Source: Ditylenchus dipsaci (lineage: Eukaryota > Nematoda > Chromadorea > Rhabditida > Anguinidae). From it: a stretch of 64,000 bases of DNA. Where the stretch lies: assembly GCA_004194705.1 (NCBI GenBank), contig SADC01001393.1, forward strand, positions 62,001 to 126,000. The letters are read 5' to 3'. The notes beneath the pieces are model-generated. The model saw only the letters and a list, made by a program, of their open reading frames with translations. It was not told where the DNA came from and did no database searches. Both the position numbers and the translations under genes were made by a program. Positions 51,857 to 61,517 of this stretch are shown in pieces (within the stretch, counting starts at the first letter, position 1; each line of letters begins with the position of its first letter).

Positions 51857-52313
51857 GGCACGGCGACATTTCCGCGGGAGACAATTCCGCGAGAAACAAT
51901 TCCGCGACGGATAATTCCGCGACAGATAATTCCGCGACGGATGATTCCGCGGAATTTCAATTTTTGGCGTTCGTGTTGAGAAAAACCAAATTCTGACACC
52001 GGATTCGTGTTCAGCGTGGGGGATTCCATATTCACCTTCTTCGAATTTTAACGTATTGTCCAATTTCCGATTCCACTCCAGACAAAAAAACTTTTGAAAA
52101 AGAATTCGGTGTTTTAAATTTGACCACTTTTTTTTAGATTTAAAGGCACCTGGGTATGCAGTCGACCATTCTGATCACGTATCTGGTGTCAGAATTTGGT
52201 TTTTCTCAACACGAACGCCAAAAATTGAAATTCCGCGGAATTATTCGTCGCGGAATTATCTGTCGCGGAATTATCGGTCGCGGAATTGTCTCTCGCGGAA
52301 TTGTCGCCGTGCC
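51857..52313. mobile_element. Foldback element with mirrored CGCGGAATTATC arrays
   Basis: GGCACGGCGACATTTCCGCGG (left) and GAATTGTCGCCGTGCC (right) are termini. Each arm has five to six 14-bp units of TCCGCGA(C/G)(G/A)GATAAT or its inverse. Inside lies AATTTTTGGCGTTCGTGTTGAGAAAAACCAAATTCTGACACC and its mirror. Centre near 52085. Confidence 0.88.
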
Positions 52314-52319
52314 GTTTTT

Positions 52320-52905
52320 TTCCTTGGTCCCCTTTGTTGTTTTTTTGTAATTTTTTAGGCTTAGGCAAGGGTTGACCAGCGTATTTTAGTTTGGACTCAA
52401 ACGTATTTTGGCACTTGTTTTCTTCAGGCTGCCCCTGCTACAAAAGCCCACTTTTTGGCAGCAACTCACTGTGCGGGTATTACCGAAAACTCACTATCAC
52501 TAAATATTCAAATCAAATGTCTATTGTTTTGAAAGTGTGATGCCCACCTTTTGCGAATTTGGAATTGCACGTGTAACGAGCTGGTATGCCCCTTTCAAAG
52601 TGCTTTTTGAAACATTCGCAAGAAAAAAAAATTCCGAAAAAATTTGCTTTGGGGACCAAGACTAATTTTTTTGAAACTTTTTTACCAAAAAATTGTTTGC
52701 TGTAAATGTTTTTTTTAAGACGTGGAATGCTTATAGAGTCGATTCGGCTTCTTCCAAAAAAAACTTGCCTTGATCCCCCTGTTGATTTTCCTGCAAATTT
52801 TTTTCTTTCAAAAGTCTTTAAAATTATTTATTCAACTACTTTTTAAAGTTTCGAGAATCATTTTTTAACTTGTCCTAACGTGGCTCGTCTAACCTTTTCT
52901 AACTC
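52320..52905. other. Intergenic; TTAA-MITE end fragment at 52570-52590
   Basis: ACGTGTAACGAGCTGGTATGCCCCTTTC is the right end of a TTAA-family element without its partner. The rest is AT-rich with no gene seen. Confidence 0.4.
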
Positions 52906-52907
52906 TA

Positions 52908-53640
52908 TACAGTCAAACCTCGATTTAACGACCCCCACCTCAAGTTCGTTCCTACCTAGGATCCGACACTTTTTTAAGCTGATTTTAAACGAGCTTTGTC
53001 AGTTCTGTTTCCACAGTCTGGTCGCAAATATTGCAAGGATTGCAACCGATTGTTTTTCAAAAACCTAAAGTTTTTGCTCATAAAAAAACAAGACCTCGAT
53101 TTAAGGACGCCCCTTTTAAAAATTAGAGGTCGTTAAATCGGCAGGGCCAGCTCAGGACATTAACTTCTAGGAAAGTAATAATGTCAGGAAAAGCCCTTCT
53201 AGGAAAACGCGCATATAGGAAAAATGAAAGGTATGGACAATTGACAACTGGACAATGTACTCTAGGACAATGTCGTTTATGGAAAACGCCTTTTAGGAAA
53301 ATGGACACCAGGACAATTGACTCTAGGACAATCGCTTTTTAGGACAATCGCCTCTTTGGAAAAGCCCCTTTTTGGACAATTTTTAACTGTCTAAAACGTT
53401 ATAACATCACTTTATGGTCTGAAAATAGTATGTCCTATAGTCTCTTGTCCTGTTGTCCATTGTCCTGCTGTACATTGTCCAAAAATGCAATTGTCCTAGT
53501 GTCAATTTTCCAAAGAGGCGATTGTCCTAAAAGGCGATTGTCCTAGAGTAAATTGTCCTAGTGTCCCTTTTTCTAAAAGGCGCTTTTCCAAAGACCATGA
53601 CAAAGCTCGTTTAAAATCAGCGTGAAAAAAGTCGGACCGT
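52908..53640. mobile_element. pogo-like element with inserted GGACAAT foldback, damaged
   Basis: Left TIR TACAGTCAAACCTCGATTTAACGACC. The internal AAGCTGATTTTAAACGAGCTTTGTC (52977) is mirrored at 53600 (GACAAAGCTCGTTTAAAATCAGC). Between them lies the GGACAAT element (53141-53595), whose left end is intact (GCAGGGCCAGCTCAGGACATTAA) but whose right end is missing. Confidence 0.65.
53141..53595. mobile_element. GGACAAT mirrored-array foldback, truncated copy
   Basis: Arm of TAGGACAATNNACTC and AGGAAAANGCC units, the spacer AACTGTCTAAAACGTTATAACATCACTTTATGGTCTGAAAATAG (53386-53428), then TTGTCCT units. The spacer is the reverse complement of that in 60763-61507, so the two copies are in opposite orientation. 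Confidence 0.8.
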
Positions 53641-53700
53641 AGATGGGATGTTAGGTGGGATAGGTGGGTAGGTGGGATAGGTAGGATGTTTGGTGCCAGC
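53640..53700 (+). repeat. GGTGGGATAGG short tandem
   Basis: GATGGGATGTTAGGTGGGATAGGTGGGTAGGTGGGATAGGTAGGATG, about five units of 9-11 bp at the broken end of the pogo-like element. Confidence 0.6.
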
Positions 53701-53949
53701 GTCTTCAGGATTGCGTACGGCTCTGCACTGGCGCCGTTCCAAAACTCCATCGCCTTGAAGGCTTGGTTACCGAAAACTAACAATTAGGCTTTGATTTCCT
53801 CAAATGCAAGGACAGAAACTGCAAACAAGATATCAAAATAAAGCCAAGCGAACACTTAACAAAAACACACGTCAAAATGCCATGATAATTTCAAATAAAG
53901 TTTGCCACCTTTATTCGGTTAATGAAAAATCACCAATAAATTTTATGTT

Positions 53950-54110
53950 GCCGGTGTCGGTGCGGCCCGAAAATTCCCGCACAGGCACTGACCCCCCCCC
54001 CCCCAAAATTTTTCACACCGGCACCTGCACCGGCAGAAACAGTAATCCTACAGTCAGTGGTGTAACGGCACCGGATGCCGCACCGGCACAGGTGCGCCAA
54101 AATGACAATA
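53950..54110. mobile_element. CACCGGCACC word cluster, probable hAT-type fragment
   Basis: CCGGTGTCGGTGCGG, CACACCGGCACCTGCACCGGC and GCACCGGATGCCGCACCGGC flank a C13 run. The words match the 33836-34040 hAT MITE. Ends are not defined. Confidence 0.45.
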
Positions 54111-54119
54111 AGCACCGGG

Positions 54120-54475
54120 CCGCTTACTGCATTCAATGACCATTTTTATTCAAAAAACGTCAAAAAGTACCTTTTCTTGTAAATGTTCATTCCTATCCCT
54201 GGATAACACTCCTAGTTAGACACTAACAGTGTTTAGAGGTGGCATCTGAGATTTATACATTGCAGCAAAGGCCTTAAAAATTCAATTCTTTAATTAATAG
54301 TTTAATTATTTAATTCTCTTCAGTTCATTGCTTTGCAGGTAGTAGCTAATAAACTATTGGAAATTTAGCAGATCACACAAACTCATAGGCAGTTAGCTGG
54401 ATGCTGGCGTTCCAAAAATTGGCTGAGATTATTATAGATTATTATTTACGATGAGAAAGAATCAATTTTAAAACA
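54120..54475. other. Intergenic; fragment of dispersed repeat at 54120-54200
   Basis: TTCAAAAAACGTCAAAAAGTACCTTTTCTTGTAAATGTTCATTCCTATCCCTG is the inverse of the 42580 family's end. No gene is seen. Confidence 0.4.
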
Positions 54476-54478
54476 TCA

Positions 54479-54725
54479 TACCGTATTTACTGTATTAAGT
54501 CCCCATGGGGAGTTATTTTTCAACCTCTAAAAAATTGAAAAATTTTGAGGTCGATTTTGAGATTTTTGGGTGCTCAAATAAAATCTGAAAAGTGTAATCA
54601 GGTAAACTCGCGGCAACTAAGAAAACGCAAAAACAGATTTGCGAAATGTTCGCTCTAGGATGAGATATAAGGTCCGTAGGGTGAGGACTTATTAGAGGGT
54701 GGGAGTTAATACAGTAAATACGGTA
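54479..54725. mobile_element. TACCGTATTT MITE, copy with AGTAAATACGG ends
   Basis: TACCGTATTTACTGTATTAAGTCCCC ... TTAATACAGTAAATACGGTA, TA-flanked, 247 bp. Confidence 0.85.
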
Positions 54726-55081
54726 ATTGGGTCTTTTGTTTAAGTTTTTAAATTGGCCGGCTTAATCCAATGTATTTCGGACCCGATCTCTGGCACTTGA
54801 CAGTTTAGTATAATTCCCAGCAAAACACCTGGTACCTGGATATCCATAGGAATACTAAAAGATGAGGTTGAACCAGGGCTAGGCACGGGTAGACCCGACA
54901 CCGGCCGGACCAGCTTGGCCCGGCGCGGGCCGGGCCGCTTTCTCTTCCGGCCGGGCCTGAAATCTCTCGGCCCGCGGCCCGGCCCTGTCAACTCGGTGTA
55001 TCTCATGTACCTGAAATGTCCCACTTTTCAAAAAAATCATTTTTTTCCGGAAAATACACAAATCTTTTTTGTATAGAAAAT

Positions 55082-56035
55082 TCGACGCTACTGTCATATA
55101 CCCCCCCCCCCCAAAGCTACTGTAATATACCCCCCCCCCCCCAAAAAATCGGACCTACTGTCATATATCCCCCCCCCCAAAAACCGACTTTTTGGGAGTG
55201 TCTAAAAACCATTTTTATGCAATAATTTTGCCATAAAGGGACCAGAAAAGCAGTTTAAAAGGGATTATGGGCTGTATTGGGAGGGGAAGGAATAATACAG
55301 GGGCACTTTTTTTTAGCTGCTTTACCATGTTTTTCAACTCGGGCCGTGGCAAAAATAGACTCTATATGCATTTTATGATCAAGTGTACTTCTCGGAATCA
55401 TGTCTAAGGTAAGTGCGCTCTAACTCTCAAGCCCCTGCGCCCCTTCGGGGGCGCAGGGGGCTTAGGGCTTGGAGTTGAGATGCGCACACCCACATACCTT
55501 AGACACAAATCACCCGAAAGCGACTCTGGATGCATGAAAAACATGCATACCAGACTTATTTATGCGGTAGGCCGCAGTATTCAAAACTATGTTCAATATC
55601 TTTATTTTTTCGCCGAAGAGCATTTCCGCTCGTTCTAAAAGGCCGGGCCAGAGACCCAGGTTCCAAATTTCAGCCTAGCACTCAAAAGTGCTAGGGCAAG
55701 GTGTAAACCCGCGGGGTCCACGCCGCTGATCGCTTGGTCCATGAAAAGTACTCATACTTATGCCTGCACCACAAGTTCCTGGGCTTGAAAGTACCCTTAG
55801 ACGCTTAGAGAATTAGTACTCTAAGGATCCCAACCATCTCTAGAAGTGGCCCCTGTATTATTCCCTTCCCCTCCCAATACAGTCCGCAATACCATTTAAA
55901 TTGCTTTTCTGGTCCTTTTATGGCGAAATTATTGTGTAAAAATGGTTTTTGACCATCCCTAAAAAGTCGGTTTGGGGGGGGTATATGACAGTAGGTCGAT
56001 TTTGGGGGGGGGGGTATATTACAGTAGCGCCGAAA
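55082..56035. mobile_element. C-run foldback with UUCG hairpin module, copy 3
   Basis: Closely matches 25268-26272 over its length, including TACTGTCATATACCCCCC arms, GCCCCTGCGCCCC-TTCG-GGGGCGCAGGGG (55430-55460), CTCTGGATGCATGAAAAACATGCATACCAGA and the GGTCCAGGGTTT / CCTGCACCACAAGTTCCTGGG-type arm. Confidence 0.85.
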
Positions 56036-56044
56036 ATTCAATTA

Positions 56045-56375
56045 ATTGGTTAGAGAGTGACCATTGTAAAGAGTATTTCTTATTATACCGTGGCAACTCA
56101 GCAATTATTAAACATTCACCACTTATGTATAGTTAACACTACTTAAAAACCTGGTAGTATTCCCTGAAGACGACCATCTTTATGCTATGCACATAGATAC
56201 CACTATGCACATAATTAAATTGGGTACCTTGGTACTAAGTCTCACCTGAGTACTACCACCTTTCCAGTGGAATATTAGTATCACCACCGATAACCAAATG
56301 ATTTGGATACATGAGAACTACAGCCTGTACACAATCCACCTAGTTGTACACCTAGGTTGTACTACTTGGTGCCAT
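56045..56375. repeat. GGTACC / CACCTNGGTAC-rich segment
   Basis: Words such as TTGGGTACCTTGGTACTAAG, CACCTGAGTACTACCACC and CACCTAGGTTGTACTACTTGG recur. A related tract is at 26775-26830. No gene is seen. Confidence 0.4.
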
Positions 56376-56759
56376 CCAATTAAAAATCTATGCTACTGAT
56401 GTAAATATACAAAGAATGTTTAGTGAAAACGAAATTTTTTGTGAACCGGTATTTGAAAATTTTCCGGCTTTTCGGGTCGGGCCGGGCTTTTAGAGTTAAG
56501 CAGCGGGCCGGGCCGACCAAAACCCGCCCGTGCACAGCCCTGGTTGAACACAGTTTTGTTAGCTGGGGCCTAATTTTCATCTCGAAAATTGTCTTCCCAA
56601 TAGTTTTTCCGTGTTTTCTACCCATATAAGCCATAAAACGACAATAAGAGTTGATGAAACACGTTTTTGGGCCGGGGTCTAAAAAGAATTCCGCCAATAT
56701 ATGTGCATTAAAGGGCAAACGAATGTCAAAAATTAGCCATGAAGGCCTGCTTTAACAAC

Positions 56760-56849
56760 TACAGTCAAACTTCGATATAACGTACACCCTTGATATAACG
56801 TACACCTGACCTGGTCCCAGGGTGTACGTTATATCGAAGTTTGACTGTA
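56760..56849. mobile_element. Minimal 90-bp pogo-like hairpin MITE
   Basis: TACAGTCAAACTTCGATATAACGTACACCC and GGGTGTACGTTATATCGAAGTTTGACTGTA are perfect inverse over 30 bp, with only 30 bp between them. TA-flanked. Confidence 0.93.
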
Positions 56850-57079
56850 TACCATTTTGAAAAATGACTAAAATGATATTTTGCATTGCATTCTGAGAAT
56901 TGTAATCTGAATTGTAAGTTAATTTATGTTTTTAGGATTTTTTTAACAATCAAGTTAAATGTGTAAAATGTTTTCACATAAGGATGTGATCAATTTTTGA
57001 CTATTTACTTTAGTCTTTGTTTATTTTCACCAAAAAATTATTTCAATGAAATTTGTTTGTTGTTTATACTTTTTTATAA

Positions 57080-57090
57080 TTCTTTATTGT
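57080..57090 (-). terminator. Polyadenylation signal of the glycine-rich gene
   Basis: CTTTATT on the plus strand gives AATAAAG on the minus strand, about 20 bp after the stop at 57108. Confidence 0.55.
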
Positions 57091-57107
57091 ACAATCAAAA
57101 CATAAAT

Positions 57108-58007
57108 TTACAAAAGCAAGGCTGAATTATCCATATTGATTCGGTCCACCCTAATGATAGTCTTTTTGATTATGGTAGTGCCTCCACCTGGACCACCACC
57201 TCCAAATCTATTAATCCACCGCCTCCATATGGTCCACCTCCAAATCCACCTCCTCTGCCTCCATATGGTCCACCACCAAATCCACCTCCTCTGCCACCCC
57301 AACCTCCGAAACCTCGACCACCTCCGTATGGACCATCTCTGAATCCTCCTCCACCTCCTCCATAATTAGGTTGGATTATGGTCTTCTTAATGATTGTGGT
57401 ACCACCACCACCTGGTCCATAGAATTGGCGTTTGGCTCTGAGTGGAGTCAAACTAAACAAAAAAATTTAGAAATGGGTAAAAATGGGTAAAATAGGAATT
57501 TATAGGAGTGACAAACAAAGTATGGCTCCAAAATGACATTTAAACATATTTTTTGTTCATTTTGAAAATTTGTAAGAGGCTATTTGTAAAAAAAGTCAGC
57601 TAAAAATTAGCTTTTGATTGTAATTCATCTTTACCATAAATTTTGTTTTTTGCAAACTATTACGAACGTGTTTTTCAAGCAAACAGGCAGAAACCCACAG
57701 GAAAATTGTGACTAGTGAAATGTGCCTTGTCGGAAAATGTGCCTTGTCCAAAAAATGGCCAAAAACATAATGCTAAAAACATTATTATGAAAACTATGAT
57801 GGGAGACGGGGTGGTAATTTTCGATGGTCTTATAATTTTGATAGATAAATCTCGAAATAAGAACGATTGGGAGCCGTGGTTAAGGCTGTGTGAATCGAAT
57901 CTTTCAAAAAGACTGAAATCCAAAAAAACTGACCTATCTGCTATGAGAAGCTGCAGCAAAACCGCAAAAACTATTACTACAACCAGCTTTTTGTCAAACC
58001 AAGACAT
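57108..58007 (-). CDS. Secreted glycine-rich peptide precursor
   Basis: Exon 1 (58007-57934) encodes MSWFDKK and the hydrophobic signal LVVVIVFAVLLQLLIAD. Exon 2 (57452-57108, after TTTGTTTAG) joins in phase as SLTPLRAKRQFYGPGGGG. RAKR is a furin-type site, so a mature peptide starting QFYGPGGGG is likely. TTIIKKTIIQPNYGGGG follows, then (G)GGGFGGGPYGGRG repeats, and a second copy of GGGTTIIKKTII near the end before RVDRINMDNSALLL. The frame changes near 57216, where one G seems to be missing; adding it keeps both copies in one frame. Architecture recalls nematode epidermal glycine/tyrosine-rich peptides (nlp/cnc-type antimicrobials, or cuticle peptides), but the doubled TTIIKKTII is not a signature I know. 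The opposite-strand frame 57715-58167 is a shadow. Confidence 0.7.
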
Positions 58008-58029
58008 TGTAGAATTTGTAAAAGAAATT

Positions 58030-58350
58030 TTAGACAATAACCACCGCTCCAAACAATATAAAACTGCACAAATGGAAGTGGTTTGGATAAGGAGGTGTCG
58101 CTATTTTCTTGTGCAAACACTGATAAATCATTCTTGTATAAATAGAGCAGGGCGGACTTGTTTGTGACGCCAATTGCCTTTGGTGTTCTCCTGCAATGGG
58201 TGTCTGTTGGACGAGAATGGCTTGAATTGGAGGAACGTTGAAATTAGGAAGAGGCAGAAAATTTGTTGTTTGAAGAACAAATTGGTGATTAGTGATTTCG
58301 CCGAGTATAGCAAATTCCATCCAATGACTTTTTAAGTTGGTGTTTAACAC
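58030..58350 (-). CDS. Unrecognised open frame upstream of glycine-rich gene
   Basis: MLNTNLKSHWMEFAILG, FVLQTTNFLPLPNFNVPP and IQAILVQQTPIAGEHQRQ are visible. It begins directly next to AACACGGGAAAGGCCGAC, a TE-end word, so the whole may be repeat-derived. No domain or convincing splice sites. Confidence 0.2.
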   Translation of the reverse strand: MLNTNLKSHWMEFAILGEITNHQFVLQTTNFLPLPNFNVPPIQAILVQQTPIAGEHQRQLASQTSPPCSIYTRMIYQCLHKKIATPPYPNHFHLCSFILFGAVVIV

Positions 58351-58359
58351 GGGAAAGGC

Positions 58360-59210
58360 CGACTGTGATGTTTGTACTTATCGAGCAAACTTTTAATTCT
58401 GCGTCGACCTATACATTTTGCTTTTGCAAAAATATAATTAAAATGTTCTTAAACAAGCCATTAAAAAAATCGTCATTTTTAAGACCGGAAGACTGTTTTG
58501 GGTGTATAAAAGTCTCTACATTTTACCAATATATTCATAATCTATTTTAAACCTTCTACTTGGTTAATAGCCTTAAATCTCAGCTTTCAGATATGGTATT
58601 GCAAAACTGTTTGAAGCTTAGTTTTTCTGGTCAAAATTTGAAAAGTAGAAAGAAGGTCATTTTTTGAAATCTGGATTGTTTTTGAACACAAGCAAAAGTT
58701 TCTTACACAATTTTCAGTTTACAAAAAGAGACAAACCATGCGATGCGTAGTGTATTGCGCTGTTATGCCCCTCACGCCGTGTCAAGCGTCAAATTCAGAT
58801 TTGAATTTCAAGACACTAAGCATAGTTGACTATTTCGACTATTTTTTGACTCCCTACATTACCCTTATTATTTTTTCGAAAATCTTCACTTACGACTGGT
58901 CATATTTGGTACCAAACGAAAGCTGAGCCAACGCTGAATCTTTCTGTGTTTTTACTTTTACATTTTGTTTTATTTTTTTGTAAAAATCGTTAATCCCAAT
59001 TGGAGTACCGCTTTCAGGAGCTGACAAGCACACTTCAAATGGCTGTAACTTTTCAAGCCTTCACAGAAAAAAGTGAGTCTACAGGAAATGAAGCCCTTTT
59101 CAAGGACTTTCGATTGGTATATTGTGTTCCTTTTTAAGTCTATCGTTTCTTATAAAATTTCTGTGGTTAAAGTTAGCCATCTGATTTTTAATACTGTTAT
59201 TCAGGTATTT
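58360..59210. other. Intergenic, no gene recognised
   Basis: AT-rich. The frames at 58365 and 58738 on the plus strand show no domain, signal or splice support. Confidence 0.3.
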
Positions 59211-59214
59211 CAGA

Positions 59215-59530
59215 TACCTTGAGTACCTGAAAATTTTTAAAAAGTTCTAAATCTAAAAAAAACCATGCCATCATAGGCAAAATCGTGTGCAGAATTGCGT
59301 TTGTTAGAACTTAAATTGCGATTGAAGTCACCAAAATCCCGAACCTCGTAGTGGGTACCGCCTGGCCAGGTGGATATCCGCCTCGGGTATATGACAGTAG
59401 CGTCGATTTTTTTTTAATTTTTGAGAATTTCGAATACTAAAATTTTTCCGGGCTTTTCCCGGCCGGCCGGGCCGGGCCTGACCTCTGTCCGGGCCGGCAA
59501 AATCAAGGCCGTGCCCAGCCCTGATCGACA
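59215..59530. repeat. CCAGGTGGATATCC satellite unit plus C-run and GGCCGGGCC fragments
   Basis: 59215-59385 matches the satellite units at 470 and 44690 (TGGCCAGGTGGATATCCGCC). It is followed by GTATATGACAGTAGCGTCG (C-run family end, 59388) and CCGGCCGGGCCGGGCCTG...CCCAGCCCTGATCGACA (hAT-type end, 59458-59525). Confidence 0.5.
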
Positions 59531-59534
59531 CACA

Positions 59535-59930
59535 AAACACCGCCCGCCCTCCACACAGATTAAACCAATCCAAAGATTTAAATCAATTCCATTGGATGAA
59601 TTTATTGAAATAATTGTAGAATGAGTTGTTGTTATTGTTGGATGAGTCGAAGCGATCCGACCACCCAACCTTGAATTCAAGGACTGGGGACCGATCCAAC
59701 TGGCCGAATCCATCCAGCTAGTTGGATCGATAATCCAGTTGAATCGATACATGTGACTCATGACTTATGACAATAAAACGATTGAATCAATCAAATCAAG
59801 TGAATCGACTCATCCAGGTAAAGTGATTCAATTCTTTGGTTCGATTCAACTGGATAGATAAATAAGGATTGACAAAATTGATTTACTTGATATTTACTAG
59901 AGTATTAATTCTCTCAGCGTTGAAGGCCTT
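59535..59930. repeat. GATTCAA / TTGAATCGA-rich tract
   Basis: TTGAATCGAT, CGATTGAATCAATC, AAGTGAATCGACTCATCC and AACTGGATAGAT words recur between 59640 and 59860 in both senses. This may be a decayed mirrored-array element. Confidence 0.4.
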
Positions 59931-59934
59931 AAAA

Positions 59935-60180
59935 ACCCAGGAACTTGTGGTACAGGCAAAAAGTATAAGTACTTTCAGGGGATCAGGCCGGTCAGCCGAG
60001 TGGATCCCGAGGTTTGTCGTTATATTTTTGGATGGCTGAGCCTCTGGCTAGTAGCCACAGGCCGAAAATGGGGGAAACCCGTTTCGGCCGAATAATCAAG
60101 ATGTTGAACATTTTGAATACTGGGGCCTATCATAAATTAAAAAATGGTGGTAGGGATTATAATAGTATAGCGTCAAAAAT
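59935..60180 (-). mobile_element. Fragment of C-run/UUCG foldback arm
   Basis: CCCAGGAACTTGTGGTACAGGC...GTATAAGTACTTTC and AAGATGTTGAACATTTTGAATACTGGGGCC are the inverse of 25770-25985. The hairpin module is absent. Confidence 0.55.
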
Positions 60181-60755
60181 TTGCCTTGGTCGCCCCTGTG
60201 GATTCTGGTCAAAATTCGCCTGACTTCCCAACTTCAGAGGCCCAGACACACCGAGCTGCATTCGATATCGCGCACCCTTTTGATGCTATCAAGTGCGGTT
60301 TTTAATTTAGATTCTAAAAATGCAATCTATTTTTTCGTGCCTCGGTAGCGTCACGTGTAAAATCGCATTTTTGAGAAAAAAACATAAATAAAAATTAGTG
60401 ATTTTTCTTTAAACTGACCAAACGTCCAAAATTTTCAAACTTTTTGATGAATTTTTACAGCCATCTTGTAGAGCTGCTCAAGTCGAGTAAAATGAGCCCA
60501 AACAAGTAAATGAGCATGTACAAAACAGACCACTCCTGTCCATTTTAATGAAAGAGTTCATTTTTGGTGGTTGAAAAAAACTACTTCACTATAAAGGCCA
60601 TAACTCAAAATTTTCAGCATAAATCGGTGTTTGCATCTGAAAACATATTGCAGGGCATTAAATTTGGAGTCGCTTGGTATGTAACATGCACGGTAGAAAA
60701 AAAAAGTCGCAAAAAACAGGGTGCCAAATTCATATAAAAACCTTCAAAATTACAG
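60181..60755. other. Intergenic, no gene recognised
   Basis: AT-rich. CTTCAGAGGCCCAGACACACC and CGGTAGCGTCACGTG are the only GC-rich words. No element ends were found. Confidence 0.3.
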
Positions 60756-60762
60756 ATTATGT

Positions 60763-61507
60763 CGGCCGGGCCAACTCAGGACATTAATTTGTAGGAAAGT
60801 AATATTTCCAGGAAAAGGCCATTCTAGGAAAACATGCATATAGGAAAAGACCAGGCTAGGACAATTCACACTTGGACAATGACATGTTGGGACAGTAGAC
60901 CCTAGGACAATCGACTCTAGGACAGTGGCTTTTTTGGACAATCGCCTCTTTGGAAAATGCACACTAGGACAATGGACACTAGGAAAATTGCATTTTAGGA
61001 CAATTTACAGAAGGACAATGGACAACAGGACAAGAGACTATAGGACATACTATTTTCAGACCCATAAAGTGATGTTATAACGTTTAGACAGTTAAAAATT
61101 GTCCAAAAAGGGGCTTTTCCAGAAAGACGATTGTCCTATTGTCCCTTTTCCTAGTGTCCCTTTTCCTTAAAGGCGGTTTTCCAAAGACATCATTGTCCTA
61201 GAGTAAATCGTCCAGTGTCCATTTTCCTAAAAGACGCTTTTACAGAAACGTCATTGTCCTAGAGTCCATTGTCCTAGTGTCTCTTTTCCTAAAAGGCGCT
61301 TTTCCAAAAGGCCATTGTCCTAGAGTATATTGTCCTAGAGTCCCTTTTCCTAAAAGGCGCTTTTCCAAAAAGACCGTTGTACTAGAGTACATTGTCCAGT
61401 TGTCAATTGTCCTAGCCTGGACTTTTCCTATATGCGTGTTTTCCTAGAAGGGCCTTTTCCTTGCATTATTATTTTCCTACAAGTTAATGTCCTGAGCTGG
61501 CCCTGCC
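60763..61507. mobile_element. Foldback element with mirrored GGACAAT arrays, complete
   Basis: GGCCGGGCCAACTCAGGACATTAATTTGTAGG ... CCTACAAGTTAATGTCCTGAGCTGGCCCTGCC are the ends. The left arm is about 14 units of (T)AGGACAATNG / TAGGAAAA in 15-17-bp steps. The right arm has the inverse, ATTGTCCTAGTGTCC / TTTTCCAAAG units. The centre spacer CAGACCCATAAAGTGATGTTATAACGTTTAGACAGTT (about 61059-61095) is not palindromic. Confidence 0.88.
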
Positions 61508-61517
61508 ATTATGTCTC

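Larger units (their letters stand above)
54874..56541. mobile_element. hAT-type element with GGCCGGGCC arrays and nested C-run foldback
   Basis: CAGGGCTAGGCACGGG...GCCCGGCGCGGGCCGGGCC (left) and GGGCCGGGCCG...CCCGTGCACAGCCCT (right). Flanks GGTTGAAC at 54866-54873 and 56542-56549 are identical (8 bp). Inside is the C-run UUCG foldback at 55082-56035 and about 350 bp of other sequence. A partial relative with CCGGCCGGGCCGGGCC...GTGCCCAGCCCTG is at 59448-59523. Confidence 0.85.

Noticed and set aside
53640..53700. G-quadruplex or telomere-like repeat
   Set aside because: Units of GGTGGGATAGG are short and irregular and do not match the nematode TTAGGC telomere word.
57715..58167. 150-residue plus-strand frame
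   Set aside because: It lies antisense to the spliced glycine-rich gene (signal exon and intron) and has no domain or start context.
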